Source: Diphasiastrum complanatum
Taxonomy: Eukaryota > Streptophyta > Lycopodiopsida > Lycopodiales > Lycopodiaceae
DNA: 64,000 nucleotides
NCBI GenBank assembly: GCA_029204225.1
Contig: CM055097.1
Span: 27,703,192-27,767,191 of the forward strand
Reading direction: 5' to 3'
Shown here: positions 1 to 13,164 of the stretch, piece by piece
Layout of the letters: each line of letters starts with the position of its first letter
Numbering within the stretch: the first letter of the stretch is position 1
Program-made: the position numbers and the translations under genes
The notes under the pieces: generated by a model
What the model was told of the DNA's origin: nothing
Databases searched by the model: none
What the model saw: only the letters and a program-made list of their open reading frames with translations

Positions 1-3750
<3,750 letters not shown>

Positions 3751-3751
3751 G

Positions 3752-3992
3752 GCCTCACAAGGGGCAGGACACAGGTTTGGTGTGGTCAACACATTTGGGT
3801 GCCACGTGTCACCATCTTAGGTGGTCATGTGTCATCGATGGGACCGTGCTTGATGGGACACAGTTGTACTATGCCTATATAGAGGTTGGGTATCCCTTTT
3901 GGCATTCACTGAGTCTACCCAAGAGTTGGTGGATTGAGAGCTCATGTAGTAGCCAGGATGTATCTCCAGGTCAGGAGATGTATGCTAGGGAG
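3752..3992 (+). mobile_element. Partial gypsy LTR, left copy
   Basis: This segment is a diverged direct repeat of 4640-4892. Shared blocks include gggtgccacgtgtcacc (one base different in the other copy), ccgtgcttgatggga, cctatatagaggt and caggagatgtatgctaggga. The cctatatagag block is a TATA-like LTR promoter element. The copy joins integrase coding sequence directly at about 3993, so its normal internal neighbours (primer site, gag, protease, RT) have been lost. Confidence 0.75.
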
Positions 3993-4560
3993 TTCACATG
4001 CAATAGTATGAAGCATTCTGCCACCAAATTTAATCCCTTTATGCTTTTGTATGGCTTTCAACCTCGTTCCCCTATCTCTGCCTCAAAGGTCTCAAGGTAC
4101 AAGTTGTAGTTGATTTCCTGCATGATATGTAGGAAATGTTGCAGGTGGCTAAGAAAGCATTGAATCGGCTCAAAATAGAGGCCAATTCTATGCTAACCGA
4201 AGCCCCTCTCCTCGAGAATTTGAGATTGGAGATTGGGTTACCAAAAGATTCTAAAGAGCTTCGAATTGGGAAATGCTCTAAGCTATTTCCACATTATGGT
4301 GGTCCTTTTAAGATCATAAACAAGATTAATTGATCCGCCTATCGACTAGAGCTTCTCTCGAGAACATCAATTCATCATGTACTTCATGTGAGTTGTTTAA
4401 AGGAACGACTTAGTGAAAAGGATAATCGTGTTCCAGTAGATGATCTAGTGTTACTGGAGGATTTGACTTTCTTTGTACCCATGAACCCGAAAGGATCATG
4501 GATTTGATTCGTTGGAAAGGTAAGTCACATGATGAGGACTCATAGGAGGAGGAGGACTTG
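3993..4560 (+). mobile_element. Ty3/gypsy integrase C-terminal fragment (decayed)
   Basis: The plus strand encodes the end of a Ty3/gypsy integrase. Around 4005-4090 the translation has the conserved pattern N-S-x-x-H-S-A-T-x-F-x-P-F followed by YGFQPRSP, typical of the region after the integrase catalytic core. At 4230-4420 it continues with GKCSKLFPHYGGPFKI, then YRLEL and HHVLHVSCLKE, the usual C-terminal domain. A TGA at about 4331 and frame breaks interrupt it. No catalytic DDE region, RT or gag is present. It is a relic held between two partial LTRs. Confidence 0.8.
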
Positions 4561-4618
4561 AATTTAGATTCCCTAGTTTTCTCCCATAGAAGAAAATTCT
4601 ATGGGGGAGAGAACATTA

Positions 4619-4892
4619 TGTACCATAACGGATACACCCTTAAATGACAGCCTCATAAGGAGCAAGACACAATTCTGGCAATGTTGACATGTTTGGGTGC
4701 CACGGGTCACCAACCTAGGTGGTCACGTGTCACCAACAACACCGTGCTTGATGGGACTCACTTGTACTCTGCCTATATAGAGGTGGGGTATCCATTTTGC
4801 CATTCACTTACTCTACTTGGGAGTTGGGGTATGGAGAGTATTTGCAGTAGCTAGGATGTATCTCGAAGCCAGGAGATGTATGCTAGGGAGAG
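4619..4892 (+). mobile_element. Gypsy 3-prime LTR start with polypurine tract
   Basis: The LTR appears to begin at TGTACCATAACGG (4619). It is preceded by a purine-rich tract, atgggggagagaaca, at about 4601-4615, the expected place for plus-strand priming. From 4640 it repeats the 3752-3992 segment, including a TATA-like tatatagagg near 4773. The far end is not clear; similarity stops near 4892. Confidence 0.7.
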
Positions 4893-5249
4893 TCGAGGGT
4901 AATGGCTGGTGGTATGGGATGCCAGTTTTTAAAAGGACAATTTGGAAGCATTAACATTAAAAAAGAATTTAGTTTGAAATTTTTGAAGGGACTCGAAAGA
5001 TGAATTTTCTTTTTAATAGACGATTTCTATGCTTTCAAAAAATAATTTAGTTCTCTTAGTTTTGGACAATTGCCCTTATGTACTTGAAACAAAATCTTTA
5101 TGTGGAGACTGTTTGACCAATTCTCTTCAAATATGGTGTTGACATGTTGTGATATGATTTTTGCATCAAGAGTTGTTTTAAGGAAAACTTTTCTGTTACT
5201 CTCAACAATCATCAAAATAGGTGTAAAAATAGGCTAATTACAGGTCATT

Positions 5250-6300
5250 ATGACAAATGTGGAGGAATTGGTCCTTAATGAAGCTAGTAAGCTAGACAAC
5301 ATCTCAAATTATAGTGTATAGAAATTTAAGATAATGAATATTTTCATCAAGAAAGAATTTTCAAATACTATGACTAGAGATAAGCAGTCAAAACTCATTA
5401 GTAGTCTTTGGAAGATCAATCATTGATCATGAAAGATAAAGGTGGTGGGCCATAAAGAAAGAACAACTAAAATGCAACTAAAAATCATGATCAAGATGAT
5501 CATTAGAAAAGCACAAAAAGAGAGGGAAAAACAATTCTATTTCCAAAAGCCTACACATTGGACTAGGTTTGCAAGAAGAAAAATGCATACATCAAGAAGG
5601 AAAATATGAAGCAAAAATTAAAAAAAAATTGATGGAAACATAAGAAGGAGATCAAGCTAATACAAGTATATCATCCTTAACTTCTTGAAGAATTAACAAT
5701 GGAAGGGAATACATCAACTTAGGACTAGGCATATGATTGACGACATGGGATGGTTCGTCGACTATCTAACCCCAGTAAAAAATGGAGACAAGGTTGCTCA
5801 AGCTAATAAAGTTGAATGCCAGATAATGAGTATTGGTATTGTGCCAATCAAACCTCCAACTAATAAATTGAAGAACGTTCGATATAATTTTGTATGTGCC
5901 ACAACTTAGGAAGAGTCTACTTGCATATCAATGATTAAAAGTTGAATTTGAAAAGGACAATTGTTTCGAATAAGTTCATTGGTAAAGGATATCAAGGGCC
6001 TAATGATGGACTATACAAAACTAATGTCTCTATTCATGCACAATGTAGTCTTGCATCATCAAGTTTTGTCTCAAAGTAATTTTTGGCATAGAAGGTGTCC
6101 TTTGACCTTTAATTTGTGGTTACTAAAGACGCTCAACATAGTTACATGTTTTTTGAAAATAGATGATAAAAAAATCTATTATGTGAAGGTTGCATTCATG
6201 GATAAAAACATTGAGAGAGAAATCAAAATCGTAAAAGAAACGGCAATTGTTTGCCATTTTAACTCTATGCCTCAAACATTAACATTTTTACAAAAACAAC
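5250..6300 (+). mobile_element. Ty1/copia gag, protease and pre-integrase remnant
   Basis: The plus strand starts with a copia-type gag N-terminus at 5250 (MTNVEELVLNEASKLD, then S-N-Y-S-V and K-F-K-I, the usual S-N-Y-x-x-W-K-F-K pattern with the Trp codon now a stop). From about 5740 the frames match the protease tail (W-F-x-x-Y, K-A/V-E-C, G-I-G-T/V-V-P-I). They then match the segment leading into the pre-integrase zinc region (KFIGKGYQGP, GLYKTNVSIHAQC, FWHRR at about 6090). Many stops and frameshifts are present. Homology ends near 6300. Integrase, RT and LTRs are not seen for this copy. Confidence 0.75.
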
Positions 6301-6423
6301 GATAATAACATTCATGGAAGATGTCTCCATGTTAGCATAGCATCTAGGCATAGAGATATTCTACATGAAAAGCATCATGAATACAATAAAAAAAGCTAGG
6401 TCTTTCTTTCACAAATTAGTCCT

Positions 6424-6770
6424 TCAAGTTTCACGTAATTGCTTCCATGCCAAGTTTAGTTCTGAAAGTTTCATATTTGTCCTTTTCAAAGATTTCGTAG
6501 ACACATTAGCTAGTTGTAATGTAGTAGTGCTACAGTGAACCGCATTCACATCCCTAGATTGCAGCTTTTCATGTATAAAATGATATTTTACCTCTATATG
6601 CTTCGTTCTTGTATGGAATATTGGGTTTTTCACCAGTTGTATCCCACTTTGGCTATCAAATGGTCGTACATTTGTGTTTGCTTCATATCAATCTCACCTA
6701 ACAATTGCCATAGCCAACTGTTTCTTGAGTTGTTGAGCTCAATGCTTTATATTTAGCTTCAGTGGTCAAA
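6424..6770 (-). mobile_element. Ty1/copia RNase H C-terminal fragment
   Basis: Read on the minus strand, the segment encodes the end of copia RNase H. Motifs are TEAKYKALSSTTQE (variant of the conserved T-E-A-E-Y-x-A-L), DSQSGIQLVKNPIFHTRTKH and IEVKYHFIHEKL, followed by the Q-L-A-x-V-x-T-K-x-L tail. A frameshift lies near 6650. The neighbouring minus-strand coding sequence beyond 6785 is of gypsy type, so two unrelated retroelement fragments are joined here. Confidence 0.82.
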
Positions 6771-6784
6771 AGATGTTGGGGCTT

Positions 6785-7345
6785 GGCAAGACAAAAACAA
6801 TAGCATGACAAAGAGTATTAAAGACAGTGTGACAATCAAAAGTCCACAAGAAAAAGGGTAGATTTTTTTAAAAATGCATGAAGAGGTGTGGCCATCATGG
6901 CAAAATGTGAAAAGGGATGATGAAGGTGAGTAGCTCAAATCCAAAAACATATGAACATGATGAACATCAATAGGCACATGCCAATCTTGAATAACCTAGA
7001 CCTTGCAAGGATTGAGACGAATATGAGTATCACAAATAAGAATACCTATAAACTCTGTCTTTGGAACAACAAAAGAGCACTTAGATATTTTAGAAAACAG
7101 CTGGCTAATAACAAGTAACTAAAAAACAGAAAAAATGATGGGAAACATGCTCAGAAAGAGAAGAACTAAAAACAAAAATGTCATCAAAATAAACTAAAGC
7201 AGAATGACCTAACAAGTGGATGCATAACATTATTCATGACATTGAGAAGTAGGTGGACCATTTATAACATCAATAGGAAGCACATGAAACTCATAAAAAC
7301 AAAGCTAAGTATGAAAAGCATTCTTATACTCATCAGGAGGGGGTT
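6785..7345 (-). mobile_element. Ty3/gypsy reverse transcriptase fragment
   Basis: Minus-strand frames match the second half of a gypsy RT. Reading from 7345 downward there is the region before the active site, then SALVYFDDIFVFSSSLSEH with the catalytic YFDD box. This is followed by KISKCSF, TEFIGILI and the linker to RNase H (NPCKV-x-V-I-x-D-W, then F-L-D-L, then PLHAFLKKS). Frameshifts and stops break it several times. The catalytic Asp pair itself is still readable. Nothing of gag or integrase is attached. Confidence 0.78.
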
Positions 7346-7557
7346 TTGACATTCTGCAAGTAAATCATTTGCAAGTTTTCTTCGTATCAAGCTTGCGAAA
7401 TTTCATAGCACATGGCATGCTAGCAAATGTAGGCCACTAGGACTTCTGGGAGGACCAAGTCCGAGGCTAGGGTCTGGTGCATTAGCTAGGTCCAGGGCTA
7501 GGTCCAATGTCATGCAAAGCCCAAGAAGGCTATGAATGTAAGAAACCGCAAGCAAGA

Positions 7558-7715
7558 TCCTTGTGGTCCTGTGCAATCCAGCCACCGGACTGGACCGCAA
7601 GAAGGCCTCTTGTGGTCCGTTCACCCACCGCAAGGGACCACAAGGAGGCTCCTTGTGGTCCCTAGTGGTGGGCTGGACCGCAAGGGACCACAAGGAGCCC
7701 AAGGAGTCCAAGTTT
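7558..7715. repeat. Cluster of GGACCACAAGGAG inverted repeats
   Basis: The motif GGACCACAAGGAG and its complement occur repeatedly within 160 bases. At 7633-7663 they form a perfect inverted repeat with 15-base arms and a single central base. The arms extend imperfectly outward to CCCACC and GGTGGG. The segment is clearly more GC-rich than its surroundings. The open frames across it reflect low stop density, not a recognised protein. Confidence 0.85.
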
Positions 7716-7737
7716 AAAAATTAAAAATTAAAAATTG

Positions 7738-7905
7738 ACTGAATCACTTGGCATGTTGGCATGCCAAGTCATTCAATTTTTTTTATTTTTTTTTGCCCTA
7801 GCAGCCCACCTCCATACCGGCGTGCTATGGTGGTGGTGGGCTGCCAGGGGGAAAAAAAAAATTCTAAATCACTTGGCACACTGGCATGCCAAGTGATTCA
7901 TTCAA
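7738..7905. repeat. Long imperfect foldback (MITE-like or hairpin)
   Basis: The left arm (about 7738-7809) and right arm (about 7829-7905) are reverse complements over roughly 70 bases. Each arm contains AATCACTTGGCA with a nested ATGCCAAGT, then an A/T homopolymer run, then GCAGCCCACC. The short loop around 7810-7828 includes a further small palindrome (CCATA against TATGG). Such a structure fits a miniature inverted-repeat element or an inverted duplication that would transcribe as a long hairpin. No clear target-site duplication was identified. Confidence 0.8.
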
Positions 7906-7954
7906 AAAAAAAATTTCTTTTTTATTCTTCTTCTAAATGTTCTTCATATTTCAA

Positions 7955-8390
7955 ATCTTACCAACTATCTATAAAATAGCTTATTTAGACCATAAAATCA
8001 AATTTGATTCTAATAGTTGTTCGATATTAGACATAAGCAATAAGCTACTTGCACTTGGAAAGAGACAAGGCAATCTTTACAAGCATAGTCATTGCAATGC
8101 TTCGACTATTCAAGTTGTATCTGCTTCTAATCTGGAAGATAGAAATTTACTATGGCACAACAGAATAGATCATATCAATTTTTTCCTCTTAGAAATATGT
8201 CGACTAAACAGATTGTTCAAGATCTCGACTGCGACAATATTCCAGATCGTACAATTTTTTGAGGTTATATTCTAGCCAAGTATGCTAGAACTCCTTTCAA
8301 GTCTCATTTACTACACACATCCAAAAGTTGCGAGATGTTGTGCACAGCGACATATGTGGACCCATGCAGACTCTCGATAGGGGGAGCAAA
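7955..8390 (+). mobile_element. Ty1/copia pre-integrase to integrase N-terminal fragment
   Basis: The plus strand reads through the copia region between protease and integrase: H-K-I-K-F-x-S-N-S-C, then LLALGKRQGNLYK, then NLLWHNRIDHINF at about 8147. This last is the H-x-x-x-H half of the integrase zinc site. It continues in other frames to ILAKYARTPFKSH and DVVHSDICGPMQT near 8335-8375, the start of the integrase core with its first catalytic Asp. Several frameshifts are present. Homology stops abruptly near 8390. The segment begins about 50 bases after the foldback. Confidence 0.82.
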
Positions 8391-9020
8391 GGGGAAAGCT
8401 TCAATCAATCAACTCAGAGGAAGGAAGTCCTATTCATCAAATAGCAGAGAAGAAATAGAGCTAAAAGGGACTATAAGGAAATATCCATGTTCATTAAGGA
8501 AGGGTGTTTAACTTATAACCCATCTTTGCCATCTTTGAAAAGAGTCATAAATGGTAGAGAGGGATTATCTCTAACATGGTTGCATGAAACGAATGATGGA
8601 CCTATGCTAGGTTCTTCATTGTGTCATGATACCAGAGACAATGTATCTTTAGTATGTTGTTATGAAAAAGAAAAAGTTCAGATGTTGGAGGTGAAGAGTT
8701 TCATCAAGGACATGATAAGATTCCAATAAACACAAAGGACAAGACTCTACATGATGGTTATCCTCTTCTCAACAAGTTTTAAACATTTGTAGCACAAGAT
8801 GTAACCAATTCTCAAACTCGATGATACTTCTAAATTGAGCAGATAAGAGAAATGTAGGAGATGTTGTGAGTTTGTGCATTTTTCTTGTGTTTTTGAGGAT
8901 ATTGGTTGTGTTAAGTATGTTTTGAATAGATTTGCAAGTTAGGCCTTACTGGTCAAAATATCACATGTTCCATGCTATGGAATGAAATTGAGTATAGAGT
9001 TTCTGAGAGACTTTGTCAGT
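8391..9020. other. Unrecognised stretch between copia pieces
   Basis: A plus-strand frame of 80 codons lies at 8487-8729 without a recognisable domain. The part from about 8870 to 9000 adjoins the 3-prime end of the minus-strand copia below and could be its LTR or untranslated tail. I found no terminal repeat to prove this. Confidence 0.35.
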
Positions 9021-9029
9021 GCCTTGGTG

Positions 9030-9500
9030 AAGTCATCTGTTGTCTGTAATTATGTCCTGCAATAAACTAAACAAATTTTCTTGCTTTGCACTTTTTCTCT
9101 AAGATAGTGAAACTCAATTCAATATGCTTACTTCGAGAGTGAAATCTCAGAGTCAGAGATAGTGCAATGGTGTTTTGATTGTCACAGTAGAGTCATTGGG
9201 TGTGACTAAATAAGTCTGCAAGCATGTTTCTCAGCCAAATTGCCTCCTTGGTAGCATTTGTGGCAGGTATATATTTTGATTTTGTTGAAGACAATGCTAT
9301 TGAGGTCTGTTTTCGGCTGTTAAATTGGGCCTTGATTGAACAAGAAAACAAATCCAGAGGTCGATTTTCTTGTGTCAATATCTCCTACCCAATATGCATC
9401 TATGTAGCCCTTCAGAATGTTAATAGGCTGGCTGTCTCCATAGCAAATGCAGAGATGTTTTGTATCTTGGACATACTTCATGACTTTCATGAGAGCCTTC
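9030..9500 (-). mobile_element. Ty1/copia RNase H (minus-strand element)
   Basis: This is the C-terminal part of the minus-strand copia polyprotein whose RT and integrase follow at higher coordinates. The translation shows VGDIDTRKSTSGF near 9340-9380, QTSIALSSTKSKYIPATNATKEAIWLRN in pieces around 9230-9310, and a degraded R-F-H-S-R-S-K-H-I-E tail near 9120-9170. In normal elements RNase H removes the RNA strand during reverse transcription. Stops and frameshifts show that this copy is dead. Confidence 0.85.
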
Positions 9501-10402
9501 CAATGGACTTGACCTGGATTTGAAAGAAATTGGCTGAGAGAGCTGATTGAGTAAGCAGGGTCAGGTCAAGTGCAGAGCATAGCATACATCAATGAACCAA
9601 TTATGGAGTGAAATATATTGCTTCATTTCCTCCTTCTTTGACTCGAATTTTGGACATTGCTCCTTTGACAGCTTCAAACCAAGGTCGAGTGGAAAGTGGC
9701 TCAGTTTGCACTTGGCCATCCCATATTTCTTCAACACATTGGTGAGGTATCTCTGTTGGCTGATGAAAATCTACCTGCTGGGTCGAATTCAAAAAATCTG
9801 AATTCCGAGACATTAGTGTGCAAGACCCATATCTATCATCTTGTATTCCTATGCAAACAAGCATTTGGTATCCTTCAACAAATTTAAATTGTTACTAAAC
9901 AATAACGTGTCATCAACATAAAGATTGATGATTATGAAGGAATCAAATATAGACTTAAAATAAACATTTGAGTCTGTCGAGTTTGGAATGAAACCATTCT
10001 CAATTAGAAATGTATTTATTTTCTAAAACCAGGCTCTTGGAGACTGTTTCAGACTATATAGAGCTTTGTGACTTTTACATACTAGGTGCTCCTTACTCTT
10101 TAGTCATATCCTTCTGGCTGGGACTTGTAGATTTCCTCTTCAATGGTGCCATTGAGGAATGCAGTTTGGACGTCTATTTGGTGAACTTCGAGGACGGCTA
10201 CAGCTGCATAGGAAACAAGTGAATGAACTGAAGCATGCTTTACCACAAGACTGAAGGTTTTGTAATAATATAGATCTAGGATCTGGGAGAAGCCTTTGGC
10301 TACCAATCTGGCCTTGTATCGATTTATTTTACCTTCAACATCATACTTCACTTTGAATAACCACTTGATGGGATTGGATTTTTTTCCACGTCTGATTCTC
10401 AA
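9500..10402 (-). mobile_element. Ty1/copia reverse transcriptase (minus-strand element)
   Basis: The minus strand encodes the copia RT. The N-terminal part at 10100-10402 has KWLFKVKYDVEGKINRYKAR, LVAKGFSQ and HQIDVQTAFLNG, which carries the first catalytic Asp. The catalytic box reads YVDDTLLFSNN, with YVDD at 9909-9920 intact. Downstream come D-M-G-L-A-H and the stretch leading to RNase H (IIGSLMYAM, QVHWKALMKVMKY). Frameshifts and a stop after the YVDD box break the frame. It belongs with 9030-9500 and 10636-11594 as one element. Confidence 0.87.
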
Positions 10403-10424
10403 TCAGAGAATCGAAACTTTGCAT

Positions 10425-10635
10425 TCATGGCTGCCTTCCACTGGTCAGCATCAAGTGTTGACATTGTCTCATGAACTGTGTTTGGTTCCTAGACAAAATA
10501 GCAAGCCTGATCATCCATGAATCGAGATGGAGGTTGTTTGGGTCGATTTGATCTTCTGGGTTGAATTTTGACCCTTTGGTGATGTTCAATCTGTTGAGGT
10601 TTTGACTCACTGTCCGAGTCAGTATCGATTTTCTG
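10425..10635 (-). mobile_element. Copia integrase-RT linker
   Basis: A minus-strand open stretch between the integrase tail and the RT of the same element. Its composition (Asn, Gln, Pro, His) fits the weakly conserved linker seen between these copia domains. It has no diagnostic motif, so the call rests on position. Confidence 0.5.
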
Positions 10636-11594
10636 CTATTTGACCCTTGTGTTGGATTTTGAATTTTTGATTCTTGGGTCAGATTCTAGATTTTTTGACC
10701 TTGGATCAGATTTTGATTTTTCGATCCTAGGATTGGATTTTAAATTTCCGATCCTTGGGTAGAATTTTTTTGAAGCTTTTCCCTTGTGATTGAAAAACTG
10801 GTCTTCCATGAATATGACATCTCTACTCATGAATGTCTTCTGAGTGATCAGGTTGTAGAGGTTGTATGCCTTGTAATCTAGGGAGTAACCAATGAAAATC
10901 AATTTTCTACTCTTGGCATCCAGTTTCTTTCTTAGATCTTCAGGGATCTGAGCAAAGGCAATGCATTCAAACACTCGAATATGTTTGAGTGATGGCTTCG
11001 ATCTAGTCCACACCTCATAGGGTGTCTTGACATTCAGGGCCTTGGTGATGGATTGATTTTGTAGGTAGGCAGTTGTAGTGACATCTTCCGCCCAAAATCT
11101 CTTTGGAAGAGAAGAATGGGCCATCATGCTTTTGGCACTCTCAATAAGTGTCTAATTCTTCCTCTCTGCTACTCCATTGGACTGAAGAGAGTAATTAGCC
11201 GTGAATTGTTGATGTATTCCACAGGCCTTGTAGAATTTCTCGAACTTAGTGGAGATGTATTCTCCCCCTCCATTAGAACGTATAGCTCTGATTGTTCTCT
11301 GGGTCTGATTTTTTGCAGATGCCTTGAACTACTTGAAGAATCTGAAAGTATCGAACTTATTCTTCAAAAAGTAAGTAGTAGTTCTCCTTGAAAAATCATC
11401 AATAAAAGTAAAAAATAAAACGCTCTCCCTGTGGAAGAAGTCTGCATTGGGCCACAAAGGTCACTATGTACAAGATCTAGCAAATCTCTAGAAGTATGAA
11501 CAGAATCTGAAGTACATGGACTTCTAGCATGCTTGCTGATAATATAGCTTTTACATGGAGAATCAAATTTGCTAATAGAAGGAAGATCTTGCAC
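10636..11594 (-). mobile_element. Ty1/copia integrase (minus-strand element)
   Basis: Reading down from 11594, the minus strand gives the pre-integrase cysteine region (P-C-K-x-Y-I-I-S-K-H-A-R) and LLDLVHSDLCGPMQT at about 11450-11490, with the first catalytic Asp. From 11127 to 10636 it gives the late integrase region (LPKRFWAEDVTTTAYLQN, TPYEVWTRSKPSLKHIRVFE, KLDAKSRKLIFIGYS, SRDVIFMED). The C-terminal part at 10640-10760 is a run of short repeats of the type K-S-x-P-R-I/S-x-x-S. No LTR or gag is joined: at about 11605 the sequence changes to an LTR start in the opposite orientation. Confidence 0.87.
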
Positions 11595-11605
11595 TATGTT
11601 CTGAC

Positions 11606-11910
11606 TGTTGGATTATTCTCCCACTAATCGACTAATCGACATTTTAATGACGTGGGTCGGATTTTCGAGTTAACAGTACAAAGGGTTGGACTTTACAAAG
11701 GTTCAAAAAATATACATGGGCTCGGAAGAATTAGAACAGATCTGAATTGAACAGGTTTGAAGGTGCTTGGAAAAATTAGAACAGATCCAAACTGAACAAG
11801 TTTGGAGGCGCTCAGAAGAATTAGAACAGATCCGAACCGAATAGGTTTGAAGGAGCTAAAAAAAAATTAGAACAGCAGATCCAAACTGAACAGGTTCAAA
11901 AAATCTCTCT
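11606..11910 (+). mobile_element. Copia LTR start with 45-bp tandem repeats
   Basis: The segment begins TGTTGGATTATTCTCC. The same 16 bases begin the LTR at 57583, where they follow a polypurine tract. At 11731, 11776, 11821 and 11867 there are four copies of a 45 to 46-bp unit beginning TTAGAACAGATC (the last with a 3-base insertion). It is probably a decayed LTR of the same family as the one at 57583. Its own polyprotein is not adjacent, because the minus-strand integrase abuts it instead. Confidence 0.6.
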
Positions 11911-13160
11911 TTGACAAGATTGACATTGGTTCAAAAAAAGACTTAGTTCAAAAAAATTCAATCCTGAATTTTTTGATCCTTTGCTGGAAATTTGAGCCTT
12001 CATAATTTTTCGGTGTTTTGCAAGAATAAGTATGTACAGATTTTTCAGGATGCTCATTGCCAAATGATTTGAGCCTGTGCATTGAAATCCAGCACTTTGT
12101 AGTTGAGATGAAAAAAGTAAAGTGGCATAGGTGTGCTTTTCCAACAAAGAAGACTGTTATCTCCTATAGAGATTCCATGCTTGGTGAGGAAATTACTCAT
12201 GAGAGGTGTAAAAATGAGAGTGAAAACAGGAGGGTATATTTTATCTTTGTAGACTCAAGCCATAAGTTTTTTTATCATGTAATTTTTTATGAGACTAAAT
12301 CATCAACACATCCAACACCTATTGTAAAGGGTGCACCTAAGGAGAGCAAAGTAGCAATTATTGCTAACCTTACTGTGGTGGCTTCTATTTTCTTGTGTTT
12401 TACTTATGTAAGTATACTGGTGGATTTGATGCGGACCCAGAAGAGAAAGATCTTGGCATGGATCTTGGTGGTGACAACAAAAGAAGGATTTGATAATAAT
12501 AAGACAATTGGATAACCTTAAGCTAGCATTCCAAAAATGGTACACAAGGTATTTCGATTATCTATTTACTCTCAAGATCTCATCTGCTCTCAGGTTTATG
12601 TGGACAGTCTTATGCATGGTGATGATCATGTCATCTCTTCATTGGTTTATGAACTTGTGGGAGAACCCATTATCTTACAATTTTCTTGATAATTTAAGGA
12701 AAAAGGTCTGGAAAATCTAGCATGCTACTTTTACTTTTGGTGATAAAAAAGTATGTAAGATCTATCCTTGAATAGTTTAGCAAGGATAGTTGTTTTGATC
12801 TATCTATGAAGGCAAGTTGTAAGCTTTATATAGAAGCTATTGAATCATCCTTTAAGGAAATTATTCTTTTTAAGAATCATTCTGAAACCGTCATTTGGTT
12901 TAGCTTTGCTCAACCTAACCATTGTGTCTGTGAGCGTAGTCATGTTGTGAGCATGGAACATCACCAAGCCAAAAGGGAATTTTCATATTTGAACCTTTCT
13001 AGAAATCATATCGAAAGGAAGACAACATATAAATGTGCATTTCTTGATGAAGATGAAGTGGGAGGTTTCGAGCAAAATAGGAGAGCCAAAGAGTATGGTT
13101 TTTCCATGTACTTATCCTAGAGATTATGCTAAGTGAGATTGATCATTGTGGAGTAAGAGA
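11911..13160. other. Unrecognised stretch with medium open frames
   Basis: Plus-strand frames at 12057-12515 (152 codons), 12490-12720 and 12806-13120 carry no domain I recognise. They lie upstream of a decayed plus-strand copia. They could be a diverged 5-prime part of that element, or unrelated. Their codon composition does not point clearly to a conserved protein. Confidence 0.35.
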
Positions 13161-13164
13161 AGGA

